A stretch of DNA of 64,000 nt from Massilia sp. NR 4-1 (GCF_001191005.1 NZ_CP012201.1:2294001-2358000), one strand, 5' to 3'; positions 38,995 through 47,727 are shown, counted from the stretch's first letter. Translations and numbers: made by a program. Notes: a model not told the origin generated them from the sequence alone.

Positions 38995-39627
38995 ATGCTT
39001 ACCCCTGCGATCCTGCATCAGGTTTTCCCTACCTGTAAACAGCCTGAAGAATGGTGCACCGCCCTGCTCCCTGCGCTGGCCCGCTTCGGCATCGACAGTC
39101 CGCTGCGCACCTGCAATTTTCTCGCGCAAGTCAGCCATGAGTCGCAGCAGTTCAATACCGTCGACGAGAATCTTTTCTACACGGGAGCGGCCCGGCTGTT
39201 GCAGGTCTTTCCCAAGTACTTCAATAACCAGGCCGAGGCGCAGCCCTATCTGCGCAATCCACAGCGCCTCGGCAACCGCGTGTACGCCCAGCGCAATGGC
39301 AATGGCGACGAGGCCAGCGGCGACGGCTTCCGCTTCCACGGCCGCGGCCTGATCCAGCTAACGGGCCGCGCCAACTACGGCCAGGCTGCCACGGCGTTAC
39401 AGCTGGACCTGTTGACCCAGCCCGAGCAATTATTGAGCTATGGGCCAGCCGCACTCAGTGCGGCCTGGTTCTGGTCCAGCCACGGCCTGAACACGCTGGC
39501 CGACCAGGTCCAGGGCACGCAGGAAATGACTGTCTTCACCGAAATCACGCGCCGCATCAACGGCGGCACCTTGGGCCTGCAGGAGCGCTACACCGCCTAC
39601 CAGGCATTGCAAGCGGCGCTCCATTAA
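38995..39627 (+). CDS. GH19-type chitinase/lysozyme-like endolysin
   Basis: A 210-residue single-domain glycosidase of family 19, phage-endolysin style. Catalytic Glu49 lies in FLAQVSHESQQF; NRVYAQRNGNGDEASGDGFRFHGRGLIQLTGRANY (as GDGFRFHGRGLIQLTGR) and SAAWFWSSHGLNTLAD follow in family order. It has no signal peptide, so it would need a holin or lysis for release if it acts on peptidoglycan. The start at 38995 has GGAGG five bases upstream and is preferred to ATG 38983. No phage genes are nearby, so it appears to be an orphan or domesticated lysin. Confidence 0.85.
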   Translation: MLTPAILHQVFPTCKQPEEWCTALLPALARFGIDSPLRTCNFLAQVSHESQQFNTVDENLFYTGAARLLQVFPKYFNNQAEAQPYLRNPQRLGNRVYAQRNGNGDEASGDGFRFHGRGLIQLTGRANYGQAATALQLDLLTQPEQLLSYGPAALSAAWFWSSHGLNTLADQVQGTQEMTVFTEITRRINGGTLGLQERYTAYQALQAALH

Positions 39628-39675
39628 ACTTCAGCTGCTAGAATTGACCGCTCTTAATCCATTTGGGGAGCGCCC

Positions 39676-40038
39676 ATGAATCTGACCGCAGCGGAAATCA
39701 AGGCTTTCGTGCCTACGCGTGATCTTGAGCTGTCCCTCCGCTTCTATGAGGCGCTGGGATTCGAGGCCGCCTCCCGCATGGAGGATCTGGCCTATATGCG
39801 CCACGGCGAGACCAGCTTCCTGCTGCAGCTGTTCGACGATGCCCACTTCTCCAGCAACTTCATGATGCATTTCCTGGTGGAGAATGTGAACGACTGGCAC
39901 GCCTTTGTGCAGAGCGAAGGAATCCCGGAACGCTTTGGCGTGCAGGTTGGACCGCTGGTCGATCAGCCCTGGCGCATGCGCGACTTCAAGCTGTCCGACC
40001 CGTTCGGCGTACTGTGGATTATCGCGCAGAACACCTAA
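39676..40038 (+). CDS. VOC-superfamily protein, bleomycin-resistance-like
   Basis: A 120-residue protein with the VOC fold: IKAFVPTRDLELSLRFYEALGFEAASRMEDLAYMR (opening PTRDLELSLRFYEALGFE), a central ENVNDWHAFVQSEGI helix and the closing FKLSDPFGVLWIIAQ. The length fits single-module proteins that dimerise to make active or binding sites. Metal ligands are not obvious, so binding or resistance functions cannot be told apart. It is a lone gene with GGGGAG upstream. Confidence 0.8.
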   Translation: MNLTAAEIKAFVPTRDLELSLRFYEALGFEAASRMEDLAYMRHGETSFLLQLFDDAHFSSNFMMHFLVENVNDWHAFVQSEGIPERFGVQVGPLVDQPWRMRDFKLSDPFGVLWIIAQNT

Positions 40039-40050
40039 GCGCCAGCCGGC

Positions 40051-40803
40051 TTAGCGTTTGAGCTTGTCGTAAGCCGCGTTCATGCGGCGGATCAGCGGCA
40101 TATTCATATCGCGGGTGTGGCGGTTCCAATGATCCATGATGTGCTGCAGCTCGGCTTGCAGACGGTTGGCCAGCGCGGTTTCGCCTTCATTGGCGGCCCA
40201 GATCGCGTACTCGGCGCGCGCGTCGAAACTGCCGAAGCGGGTGACGGCGGCGTCGAATTCGGCGCGCGCCTCGTCCTTGCGGCCGCTCTCGGACAAGGCC
40301 TGCGCCAGGATCAAACTCACCTGCTCGGCGCGGAAATTGGTGTCGCTGCGGCGAATCTGCTCCAGATGGCCGATGGCCTGCGCCGCATGGCCGCTGGCCA
40401 GATTGGCGCGCGCCGCGCCGAGGCGGATATCCAGGTCACTTGAGAAGGCGCCTTGCAGACAGGTTTCGTACACGCTGGCCGCTTCCTGCGCCTGTCCCGC
40501 TTCCAGCAAGGCCGAGGCCAGGCGCATCTGATTCTGCGCCGTCGGCGTGAAGTCGAAAGCGGCACGCGCCTCGCGCAGTTCGCGCGTCGGATCGAGCGAC
40601 CTGGCTGCCGCCGTCACCATCTTGCGCGCGCCGTGTTCGAGGCGCGAATTCGGCATATAGATACCGAAGAAATAGACGATGCTGCCCAGCAGAGGGAAGG
40701 AGAACAGGACCAGCAGCCAGTACATCTGCTGACGCGTGCGGATGGCGTGCACCGCGAAGAACAGCGCCACCAGCACGTGCAAACCTAAACCGAGTATCGG
40801 CAT
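40051..40803 (-). CDS. membrane-anchored TPR protein with PLDc_N-like N-terminus
   Basis: A 250-residue protein. Two N-terminal membrane helices (about 3-21 and 28-50: LGLHVLVALFFAVHA and YWLLVLFSFPLLGSIVYFFG) have the look of the PLD nuclease N-terminal membrane module. They are followed by an all-helical cytoplasmic or periplasmic domain with TPR-like repeats (NQMRLASALLEAGQAQEAASVYE, LGAARANLASGHAAQAIGHLEQI in part, VSLILAQALSESGRKDEARAEF). It is probably a scaffold at the inner membrane. It is convergent with the VOC gene, with 12 bases between them. Confidence 0.8.
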   Translation of the reverse strand: MPILGLGLHVLVALFFAVHAIRTRQQMYWLLVLFSFPLLGSIVYFFGIYMPNSRLEHGARKMVTAAARSLDPTRELREARAAFDFTPTAQNQMRLASALLEAGQAQEAASVYETCLQGAFSSDLDIRLGAARANLASGHAAQAIGHLEQIRRSDTNFRAEQVSLILAQALSESGRKDEARAEFDAAVTRFGSFDARAEYAIWAANEGETALANRLQAELQHIMDHWNRHTRDMNMPLIRRMNAAYDKLKR

Positions 40804-40892
40804 TTCAGTACTCCAGCAATTTTCAATAGCTGCATTATAAGCAATGCTTGCTTAGGCTGGACTGAGTGGCCTGGCGGTCCTGGCAGTGCATC

Positions 40893-41471
40893 TTATTTCA
40901 CCGGTTCGACGCGCACCACCAGCGCCGTCGGCGTGGTGCGGATGGTGGTCGGCGTGAACTGCACGCCCGCATAGCGCAATTCGTCCGGACGCAGGCTGTA
41001 GATCGGCACATCGCGCAGCAGCTTATCGACCAGCACATTCGCCGCCGCCGCGATCTGGCGCTGCTGGCCTTCGCCCACACCATCGATGGCAAAGCGGTCC
41101 ACCTGCGCGTCGCTGAGGAAGACGGCATTGCGCTGGCGGTCCACCACCAGCCGGCCCGACAAAGCCAGCTTGCCGTTCCAGCTCTGGCGCGTGAGGATGG
41201 GCGCCACATTCAAGTCGGTGGAGAGTGCAATGCGGTCGTTATCGAGCAAGGTGTTCAGCTGCGGGTTGCTCAGCTGGATCTCGAACACGCCCAGGGCGCG
41301 GTGCTGCAAGGGGAAGCGTTTGTCCAGGCTCTTTTGCAGCTTCTCAAGCGGCAGCTCCACATCGCGCGGGCCGACCATATTGGCGCAAGAAGTCAGCATG
41401 GCTGCGGCAAACAGCGGCAAGGCCAGCGCCTTGCCAAGACGCGCCAACACGGCGCGGCGGGGATTCGTCAT
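40893..41471 (-). CDS. DUF1439 lipoprotein
   Basis: A 192-residue lipoprotein: signal sequence with the lipobox LTSC (Cys at about 29), then a DUF1439-type domain (VELPLEKLQKSLDKRFPLQHRALGVFEIQLSNPQL in order, shown partly) resembling E. coli YceB. It contains LSGRLVVDRQRNAVFLSDAQVD and VPIYSLRPDELRYAGVQFTP in the expected order for a lipid-binding TULIP-like beta fold. It is likely outer-membrane attached. The start at 41471 (MTNPRRAVL) gives a proper lipoprotein signal; the longer frame does not. Confidence 0.85.
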   Translation of the reverse strand: MTNPRRAVLARLGKALALPLFAAAMLTSCANMVGPRDVELPLEKLQKSLDKRFPLQHRALGVFEIQLSNPQLNTLLDNDRIALSTDLNVAPILTRQSWNGKLALSGRLVVDRQRNAVFLSDAQVDRFAIDGVGEGQQRQIAAAANVLVDKLLRDVPIYSLRPDELRYAGVQFTPTTIRTTPTALVVRVEPVK

Positions 41472-41551
41472 CGTGGTTCCTGATCGGTTTAAGCGGGCGA
41501 CAGATTCGGCCCGCATGCCCTAAAGTGTACCGGCACTTAAGGAGAGAAGCC

Positions 41552-42259
41552 ATGGGCGCAGCGCGCATCGGCTGCGCCTCCTGGTCCATTCCGCGCCAGG
41601 AGGCGCACGCATTTCCGGTCGCAGGCAGTCATCTGGAACGCTATGCGCAGGTATTCAACTGCGTGGAGATCAACTCGTCCTTTTACCGCCCGCATCAGCG
41701 CAAGACTTATGAACGCTGGGCCGCCACGGCGCCGGACGACTTTCTCTTTTCCGTCAAACTGCCGCGCGCCATCACGCATGACGCCAGGCTGGCCGGCTGC
41801 GAGGAACTGCTGGCGCGCTTCGCCAATGAAGTTGACGGCCTTGGGACAAAGCTGGGCTGCCTGCTGGTGCAGATGGCGCCCAGCCACGCTTTCGACCCGA
41901 CCATCGCCAACGCCTTTTTCCATGCGCTGCGCGTCCGCTTTTCCTGCCTCCTCGCCTGCGAAGGCCGCCATCCAAGCTGGTTTGACGCCAGCGCCAGCAA
42001 TCTGCTGCGCGAGCAAAACATCATCCACGTGATTGCCGATCCGCCCGCAGGCGGCACAGGTCCCTACAAGCCGACCACGGACGCCTGCTACATCCGCCTG
42101 CATGGCAGTCCCGATATCTATTACTCCGCCTACTCCACGGAGCGCCTGCATAAGATTGCCGCCTTTATGCGCGAGCAGCCGCAATCCTGGTGCATCTTCG
42201 ACAATACCGCGGCAGGCGCCGCCATTCCCAACGCCCTGGGCTTACGTTGCATTCTTTAG
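41552..42259 (+). CDS. DUF72 family protein
   Basis: A 235-residue TIM-barrel-like protein of DUF72. It opens ARIGCASWSIPRQEAHAFP, has FNCVEINSSFYRPHQRKTYERWA, FLFSVKLPRAITHDARL, LGCLLVQMAPS, YIRLHGSPDIYYSAYS and WCIFDNTAAGAAIPNA, all family blocks. Function in the family is not settled, though a nuclease-like or radical-related role has been suggested. The start has AAGGAGAG. It lies immediately before the YtrA-type operon but has separate regulation. Confidence 0.9.
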   Translation: MGAARIGCASWSIPRQEAHAFPVAGSHLERYAQVFNCVEINSSFYRPHQRKTYERWAATAPDDFLFSVKLPRAITHDARLAGCEELLARFANEVDGLGTKLGCLLVQMAPSHAFDPTIANAFFHALRVRFSCLLACEGRHPSWFDASASNLLREQNIIHVIADPPAGGTGPYKPTTDACYIRLHGSPDIYYSAYSTERLHKIAAFMREQPQSWCIFDNTAAGAAIPNALGLRCIL

Positions 42260-42289
42260 CAAAAAAATCACTTGCGCCGTTCAAATTTA

Positions 42290-42311
42290 GTGTTATAGTT
42301 AACTACAACAC
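42290..42311. promoter_or_regulatory. palindromic operator and promoter of the GntR-ABC operon
   Basis: A 22-base near-perfect palindrome: GTGTT at 42290-42294, core TAGTTAACTA at 42296-42305, and AACAC at 42307-42311, with one mismatched pair. It overlaps a -10 hexamer TATAGT (42294-42299) paired with TTGCGC (42272-42277) at 16-base spacing. The first gene encodes a YtrA-type GntR regulator, so autoregulation is the natural reading. Confidence 0.8.
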
Positions 42312-42345
42312 CAGTCAATTAACACACTACAGGAGGAGCCAATGT

Positions 42346-42705
42346 ATGTGGAATGACAATACGCCGATATACCGCCAGCTCAAGGAGCGGGTGGTCGGCA
42401 TGATGCTCGACGGCTTGCTCAAGCCGGGCGACGCCCTGCCCTCGGTGCGGCAGATCGCCGCCGACTATCAGCTCAACCCGATTACCGTCTCGCGCGCGTA
42501 TCAGGAGCTGGTCGATGAAACCTTGGTAGAGAAACGGAGGGGATTAGGTATGTATGTAAGCGATGGCGCTATCGACAAACTGCTGGCTTCCGAGCGCGAA
42601 CGTTTTCTGCGCGAGGAATGGCCGGCCATGATGGAACGCATCCGCCGGCTGGGCCTCAATCTGGAACAGCTGCTGACGGCGGCCAAGACGGGAGGCACGG
42701 CATGA
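42346..42705 (+). CDS. GntR-family regulator, YtrA subfamily
   Basis: A 119-residue repressor: a GntR winged helix (NTPIYRQLKERVVGMMLDGL, DALPSVRQIAADYQLNPITVSRAYQELV) with only a short C-terminal dimerisation segment of about 40 residues, the layout of the YtrA subfamily. These proteins normally control the adjacent ABC transporter in response to cell-envelope antibiotics. The start at 42346 follows AGGAGGAGCC; an overlapping ATG at 42342 is out of frame. It is coupled to the ATPase gene by ATGA. Confidence 0.9.
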   Translation: MWNDNTPIYRQLKERVVGMMLDGLLKPGDALPSVRQIAADYQLNPITVSRAYQELVDETLVEKRRGLGMYVSDGAIDKLLASERERFLREEWPAMMERIRRLGLNLEQLLTAAKTGGTA

Positions 42706-43559
42706 ATACCGTGATTCAGGCCAAGGGCCTTAAAAAACTCTATGGCAAGCAGGCGGCCTTGAAGGAAGCCAGCTTCGAGGTCCAGTCCGGCCGCATCGTG
42801 GGCCTGATCGGTCCCAATGGTTCGGGCAAGACCACCACGCTGAAAGCCTTGCTGGGCCTGACCCAGTTCGAGGGCGAGCTGTCGGTGCTGGGCATGGACC
42901 CGCGCACCCAGCGCGATGAGCTGATGCGCGATGTCTGCTTCATCGCCGACGTGGCGATCCTGCCGCGCTGGCTGAAGGTGCGCGACGCCATCGACTTCGT
43001 GGCCGGCGTGCATCCACGCTTCAACCGCGAAAAGGCGGAACGCTATCTGGCGCATACCAAGCTGTCGCCCGATATGAAGGTGAAGGCCATGTCCAAGGGC
43101 ATGATCGTGCAACTGCACCTGGCCCTGGTGATGGCGATCGACGCCCGCCTGCTGGTGCTGGACGAACCGACCCTGGGCCTGGACATCCTCTACCGCAAGC
43201 AGTTCTACCAGAATCTGCTGGAAGACTATTTCGACGAGAACCGCACCATCGTCATCACCACCCACCAGATCGAGGAGGTTGAGCACATCCTGACCGACCT
43301 GCTGTTCATCCGCGAGGGCCGGATCACGCTGTCGGCCTCGATGGACGAGATCACCGACCGCTATACGGAGGTGATGGTGGAGCCGCAGCATATGGTGGCC
43401 GCCAACGCGCTGCAGCCGATGACCCAGCGCACCGTGTTCGGCAAGGCCGTGATGCTGTTCGACGGCGTCTCGCGCAAGCAACTGGAACTGTTTGGCGAAC
43501 TGCGTACCCCCAGCGTGGCGGACCTGTTCGTGGCCAGCATGAAAGGAACCTACGAATGA
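42702..43559 (+). CDS. ABC transporter ATP-binding protein
   Basis: A 285-residue ATPase subunit with Walker A GPNGSGKTTTLKALL (about 38-45), Walker B LLVLDEPTLGLD, a signature variant MSKGMIVQLHLALVMA and the H-loop THQIEE. The LSKGM-type signature is normal for YtrB/EcsA-like exporters. It pairs with the permease encoded next, whose start overlaps its stop as ATGA. With the YtrA-type regulator it forms a probable envelope-stress or antimicrobial-peptide export/protection module. Confidence 0.92.
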   Translation: MNTVIQAKGLKKLYGKQAALKEASFEVQSGRIVGLIGPNGSGKTTTLKALLGLTQFEGELSVLGMDPRTQRDELMRDVCFIADVAILPRWLKVRDAIDFVAGVHPRFNREKAERYLAHTKLSPDMKVKAMSKGMIVQLHLALVMAIDARLLVLDEPTLGLDILYRKQFYQNLLEDYFDENRTIVITTHQIEEVEHILTDLLFIREGRITLSASMDEITDRYTEVMVEPQHMVAANALQPMTQRTVFGKAVMLFDGVSRKQLELFGELRTPSVADLFVASMKGTYE

Positions 43560-44512
43560 ATACCATGAAATGGCTGATCCGCCGCGAATACTGGGAAAAC
43601 AAGGGCATGCTCTTATGGTTTCCGCTGGGCGTGGCCGGCAGCATTGTTTTGCTCGCGCTGGCGGCCCTGGCCAAGGGGCACCACGCCAATCTGCATCTGG
43701 ACGGACAAGCCGTCTTCGATGGCTCGCTGACTACGCTGGCGGCGGCGGAACGGCTGGCCCTGGTGCAGGCCACGTCCACGCTGTATCCGGCCATTGCCTT
43801 GCCGCTGTTTATCCTGACCGCCTTCCTCGCGCTGTTCTACTGTCTGCATAGCTTGCACGACGAGCGCCGCGACCGCAGCATCCTGTTCTGGAAGTCGCTG
43901 CCGATATCGGATGAAATGACGGTGCTGTCGAAGGCTGCGCTGGCTCTGGTGGTGCTGCCCTTTACCATCATGGTAATCGCGCTGGCAACGTCGCTGCTGA
44001 TTTTGCTGCTGCTGTACACTGCGCTCGCCCTGGATGGCGTGAATCTGTTCGGCAACCTGCTCTCAACACCGGACTTTTACCTGACGCCCCTGCGCCTGCT
44101 GTCGCTGCTGCCGGTGTACACGCTGTGGGCCTTGCCTGCGGTGGGCTGGCTGCTGCTGGTGTCGAGCTGGGCGCGCACCAAGGTCTTCCTGTGGGGCGTG
44201 ATCGCGCCGCTGCTGACCGCCGGGGTGCTGGGCTGGGCCAGCAAGATCTTCAGCCTGGGCGTGGACATGCGCTGGATCTTCGAGCATCTGATCGCCCGCA
44301 TGCTGGTCAGCGTGGCACCCGGCTCCTGGTTCCTGTTCGACCGCTCCTCCCATATCTCGATGGAAGGCGTTGGCCCGGCGCAGGCGGCGCAGACCCTGTA
44401 CGCCACCTCCTGGTATTCGCTGACCATGCCAACCGTGTGGATCGGCGCGGTGGCCGGGGTACTGATGATCGTGGCGGCGATCCGCATCCGCCGCTGGCGC
44501 GAAGAGGGTTAA
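43556..44512 (+). CDS. ABC transporter permease
   Basis: A 318-residue membrane protein with about six hydrophobic helices (for example MLLWFPLGVAGSIVLLALAAL, LYPAIALPLFILTAFLALFYCL, VVLPFTIMVIALATSLLILLLLY and ALPAVGWLLLVSSW, each in part). A large extracytoplasmic loop separates helices one and two, and SLHDERRDRSILFWKSLPISD is the cytoplasmic coupling-type segment seen in ABC-2 permeases. It is the membrane partner of the preceding ATPase. It is convergent with the AraC-type regulator gene and overlaps it by four bases. Confidence 0.9.
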   Translation: MNTMKWLIRREYWENKGMLLWFPLGVAGSIVLLALAALAKGHHANLHLDGQAVFDGSLTTLAAAERLALVQATSTLYPAIALPLFILTAFLALFYCLHSLHDERRDRSILFWKSLPISDEMTVLSKAALALVVLPFTIMVIALATSLLILLLLYTALALDGVNLFGNLLSTPDFYLTPLRLLSLLPVYTLWALPAVGWLLLVSSWARTKVFLWGVIAPLLTAGVLGWASKIFSLGVDMRWIFEHLIARMLVSVAPGSWFLFDRSSHISMEGVGPAQAAQTLYATSWYSLTMPTVWIGAVAGVLMIVAAIRIRRWREEG

Positions 44513-45282
44513 ACCCGTCCTGGCACGCCCAGCATGGCGCGGTATTGGCTGGGCGTGACGCCGACCGTGGCGCGGAATTGGCGGGTGAAAGCACTGTGGT
44601 CGGCATAGCCGCAAGCCTGGGCGATGTCGGCCACACTGGCTTTACCGGCCAGCAGGCGCGAGGCGGCGTCGAGCCGGGTCTTGATGATGAACTGGCGCGG
44701 CGTCAGGTGGAAGATGCGCAGGAAGTAGCGTTCGATCTGGGCCACCGACATATTCGCCGTCTGCGCCAGATCGGTCAGGTTCAGCGGCTGGTCGTAGCGT
44801 TCATGGATCAGGCGCACCGCCGCCGCCACCTTGTGATACGCGGGATTCTTCTTGTCCTCCATCGCCAGATCGCGCGAAATGCCGGCCAGACCCACGATCT
44901 CTCCCGACTTGCTGCGCAGCGCCGTTTTGCGCGTCAGGCACCAGCCGGGATCGCGGTTGGGATAGAGATGCAGCTCCAGCTGGTCGTCGATCTCGCTGCG
45001 GCCTGCCAGCACTTCCAGATCCTGGGCCAGGTAGCGCTGGCCAAAAGGCTGGGAAAACACTTCGGCCGGCGTGCGCCCGATCAGCGCAGCCTTCTCCTTC
45101 AAGCCGCAGCGCCGCACCAGGGTATCGTTGACCACGACATAGCGGCCCATGCTGTCCTTGACGAAAAACACCACGTCGGACAAGGCGTCGAACAGGGTTT
45201 CGGCAAAAAACACATCGCCTATCATCCCGCCCAGCGCCATGCGCGCGTCGCTCTTTTGCGCAGCCTCCCCTGCTGACTTCAT
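44509..45282 (-). CDS. AraC-family regulator with N-terminal PAS domain
   Basis: A 257-residue transcription factor. Residues about 30-140 are a PAS sensor (ALSDVVFFVKDSMGRYVVVNDTLV, then FSQPFGQRYLAQD); residues about 155-250 are an AraC DNA-binding domain with two helix-turn-helix motifs (LNLTDLAQTANMSVAQIERYF and SVADIAQACGYADHSAFTRQF in part). It is divergent from the hydroxyproline genes, so it is likely their activator, as in the lhp/hyp clusters where PAS-AraC proteins are known. The start at 45282 has GGAGAGG upstream; 45294 is an in-frame alternative. Confidence 0.88.
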   Translation of the reverse strand: MKSAGEAAQKSDARMALGGMIGDVFFAETLFDALSDVVFFVKDSMGRYVVVNDTLVRRCGLKEKAALIGRTPAEVFSQPFGQRYLAQDLEVLAGRSEIDDQLELHLYPNRDPGWCLTRKTALRSKSGEIVGLAGISRDLAMEDKKNPAYHKVAAAVRLIHERYDQPLNLTDLAQTANMSVAQIERYFLRIFHLTPRQFIIKTRLDAASRLLAGKASVADIAQACGYADHSAFTRQFRATVGVTPSQYRAMLGVPGRV

Positions 45283-45405
45283 CCGCCTCTCCATTTTTGC
45301 CGTTGCCGGATTCTCGCACAGCTCCTGCCGATTGTGCCGATTTCGTCATTAAAGTCACGCAGCGCGGGCAAGACTGCGGCGCCAAACAGGCATAAGATGG
45401 CGGGC

Positions 45406-46341
45406 ATGAAAACCATCTCGATTATCGACACCCACACCGGCGGCGAGCCGACCCGCCTGGTGACCGAGGGCGGCCCCGATCTGGGCCAAGGCCCGCTGAG
45501 CGAACGGCTTGCGCTGCTGCGGCGCGAGCATGACAGTTTCCGTTCCGCCGTGGTCTGCGAGCCGCGCGGATCGGACGTGCTGGTGGGCGCCCTGCTGTGC
45601 CAGCCGCACGCGCCCGATTGTGCCGCAGGCGTCATCTTCTTCAACAATGTCGGCTATCTCGGCATGTGCGGCCACGGCACCATCGGCCTGATCGCGTCGC
45701 TGGCCTATATGGGCCGCATCGGCACCGGACGGCACCGCATCGATACGCCGGTGGGCGTGGTGGAAGCCGAACTGCACGCGGATGGCAGCGTGACGGTGGA
45801 AAATGTGCCGGCTTACCGCCTGCACCGCCAGGTATCGGTGCAGGTTCCCGGCCACGGCACGGTCACGGGCGACGTGGCCTGGGGCGGCAACTGGTTCTTC
45901 CTGGTGGAAGAACACGGCATGGAGCTGCGCGTGGAGAATGCGCCGGCGCTCAGCTTCTTCACCGCGAATATCCGCGCGGCGCTGGAAAAAGCGGGCATCA
46001 CCGGCGCCGATGGCGCGCTGATCGACCATATCGAATTGTTCGCGCCTTCGCGCAGCGGCAAGGGTGACAGCCAGAACTTCGTACTCTGCCCCGGCAATGC
46101 CTACGACCGCTCGCCTTGCGGCACCGGCACCTGCGCCAAGCTGGCCTGCCTGGCGGCCGAGGGCAAGCTGGCGGAAGGCGAAGAGTGGCGGCAGGAGAGC
46201 ATCGTCGGCAGCGTGTTCGCCGGCGCCTACCACTACAGCGAAGACAAGCTGATTCCCCGCATCCGCGGCCAGGCCTGGGTCAATACGCTGGCGACCCTGA
46301 TTCTCGATCCATCCGATCCGCTGGCTTGGGGCATTCGTTGA
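45406..46341 (+). CDS. 4-hydroxyproline 2-epimerase
   Basis: A 311-residue proline-racemase-superfamily enzyme that converts trans-4-hydroxy-L-proline to cis-4-hydroxy-D-proline. Two catalytic Cys are in place: Cys88 in GYLGMCGHGTIG and Cys238 in DRSPCGTGTCA; both being Cys excludes the Cys/Thr dehydratase subtype. IIDTHTGGEPTRLV is the usual start. The next four genes encode the remaining steps, which supports epimerase rather than proline racemase. The start at 45406 is preferred; 45397 is also possible. Confidence 0.9.
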   Translation: MKTISIIDTHTGGEPTRLVTEGGPDLGQGPLSERLALLRREHDSFRSAVVCEPRGSDVLVGALLCQPHAPDCAAGVIFFNNVGYLGMCGHGTIGLIASLAYMGRIGTGRHRIDTPVGVVEAELHADGSVTVENVPAYRLHRQVSVQVPGHGTVTGDVAWGGNWFFLVEEHGMELRVENAPALSFFTANIRAALEKAGITGADGALIDHIELFAPSRSGKGDSQNFVLCPGNAYDRSPCGTGTCAKLACLAAEGKLAEGEEWRQESIVGSVFAGAYHYSEDKLIPRIRGQAWVNTLATLILDPSDPLAWGIR

Positions 46342-46346
46342 GCGCA

Positions 46347-47471
46347 ATGAACCAAAGCACGGACGTGATCGTGATCGGCGCCGGCATCATCGGCGCCGCC
46401 TGTGCCGAAGCACTGGCGGCACGCGGCCTGCAAGTCACGGTCATCGAGCAGGATGCCGTCGGCAGCGGCGCGACGGCGGCCGGCATGGGGCATCTGGTGG
46501 CGATGGACGACAATGCGGCGGAACTGGCGCTGTCGTCCTGGTCCATCCGCCTGTGGAACGAGTTTGTGGACGAACATCCGCACAGCCATGAATACAGCCG
46601 CTGCGGCACCATCTGGGTCGCCAGCGATGCGGAGGAACTGGCGGCGGCACAGGCCAAGGGCAGCAATATGCGGGCGCACGGCCTGCCATGCGAGCTGCTG
46701 GATGCCCAGGCGCTGTACGGCCGGGAACCGGCACTGCGGCCCGGTCTTGCCGGCGGCCTGCTGGTGGGTGGCGATGGCCTGGTATATCCCCCCAAGAGCG
46801 CGCGCATCCTGCTCGACCGCGCGCGCAGCCGGGGGGCGCAGCTGGTGGCGGGAGCAGTAACGGCCATCGAGGACCGGGCGGTGCTGCTGCGCGACGGCAG
46901 CCGCCTGCATGCGGACAGCATCGTACTGGCGGCCGGCGCGCGCTGCACCGAACTTTTGCCCGGCCTGCCCCTGCAGGCGAAGAAAGGCCATCTGGCCATC
47001 ACCGACCGCTATCCCGGCTTTATCCGCCATCAACTGGTGGAACTGGGCTATATCAAGAGCGCCCATGCGGCCAGCGGCGATTCGGTCGCCTTCAATCTGC
47101 AGCCCCGGCCCACGGGGCAGATACTGATCGGCTCCTCGCGCCAGTTCAGCGCCAGCCTGGACGCCGAACCGGCCATGCTCTCGCGCATGCTGCGCCACGC
47201 CGCCGGCTTTGTGCCGCAATTGGCCGGGCTGAATGTGCTGCGCTGCTGGACCGGCCTGCGCGCCGCCAGTCCCGACGGCCTGCCCCTGATCGGCCCCTGG
47301 CCTGCACGGCGCGGCCTGTGGCTGGCGACCGGCCATGAAGGACTGGGCATCACCACCTCGCTCGCCACCGCGCAGCTGCTGGCGGCGCAAATGACGGACG
47401 GCAGCGTGCCGATTCCGCTGCAGGCGTATCTGCCGCAGCGCTTTATGCCTTCGCCGTCAAACCATGTCTGA
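46347..47471 (+). CDS. D-hydroxyproline dehydrogenase, FAD/DadA-like subunit
   Basis: A 374-residue flavoprotein of the glycine/D-amino acid oxidase fold. The N-terminal Rossmann motif is VIVIGAGIIGAACAEALAARG; later HLVAMDDNAAELAL and the C-terminal RAASPDGLPLIGPWPARRGLWLATGHEGLGIT (in part) are typical of DadA/LhpB-like enzymes. It should oxidise cis-4-hydroxy-D-proline to pyrroline-4-hydroxy-2-carboxylate together with the two following subunits. It starts five bases after the epimerase and overlaps the ferredoxin-like gene by eight bases. Confidence 0.88.
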   Translation: MNQSTDVIVIGAGIIGAACAEALAARGLQVTVIEQDAVGSGATAAGMGHLVAMDDNAAELALSSWSIRLWNEFVDEHPHSHEYSRCGTIWVASDAEELAAAQAKGSNMRAHGLPCELLDAQALYGREPALRPGLAGGLLVGGDGLVYPPKSARILLDRARSRGAQLVAGAVTAIEDRAVLLRDGSRLHADSIVLAAGARCTELLPGLPLQAKKGHLAITDRYPGFIRHQLVELGYIKSAHAASGDSVAFNLQPRPTGQILIGSSRQFSASLDAEPAMLSRMLRHAAGFVPQLAGLNVLRCWTGLRAASPDGLPLIGPWPARRGLWLATGHEGLGITTSLATAQLLAAQMTDGSVPIPLQAYLPQRFMPSPSNHV

Positions 47472-47727
47472 ACACGTGCATATCCTTATCGACGGCGAAC
47501 GCCTGGTTATCGCTGCAGGCAGCAGCGTGGCGGCGGCCGTGGCGCTGGCAAACGGCGGCATTACGCGCCGCTCGGTGAGCGGCATGCCGCGCGCACCATT
47601 ATGCGGCATGGGCGTTTGCCACGAATGCCGTGTCAGCATCGACGGCCACGCCCATCAACTGGCGTGCCAGACCCTATGCACCGAAGGCATGCGGGTTCGC
47701 ACCGGCTGGGCGGAGAACGAAGCATGA
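47464..47727 (+). CDS. (2Fe-2S) ferredoxin-like subunit of D-hydroxyproline dehydrogenase
   Basis: An 87-residue protein of the Fer2_4/HcnA type. The Cys pattern PLCGMGVCHECRVSIDGHAHQLACQT carries the four 2Fe-2S ligands (C-x4-C-x2-C-x12-C, starting at about residue 44). It overlaps both neighbours (eight bases before, ATGA after), so the three subunits are made together. Such a small subunit is standard in hydrogen-cyanide-synthase-like and heteromeric D-amino acid dehydrogenases. Confidence 0.88.
   Translation: MSEHVHILIDGERLVIAAGSSVAAAVALANGGITRRSVSGMPRAPLCGMGVCHECRVSIDGHAHQLACQTLCTEGMRVRTGWAENEA

Noticed and set aside
39676..40038. Bleomycin resistance determinant
   Set aside because: The VOC fold is generic; no resistance context or specific residues are visible.
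45406..46341. Proline racemase
   Set aside because: Same superfamily and Cys pair, but all neighbouring genes belong to hydroxyproline breakdown, so hydroxyproline epimerase is the better call.
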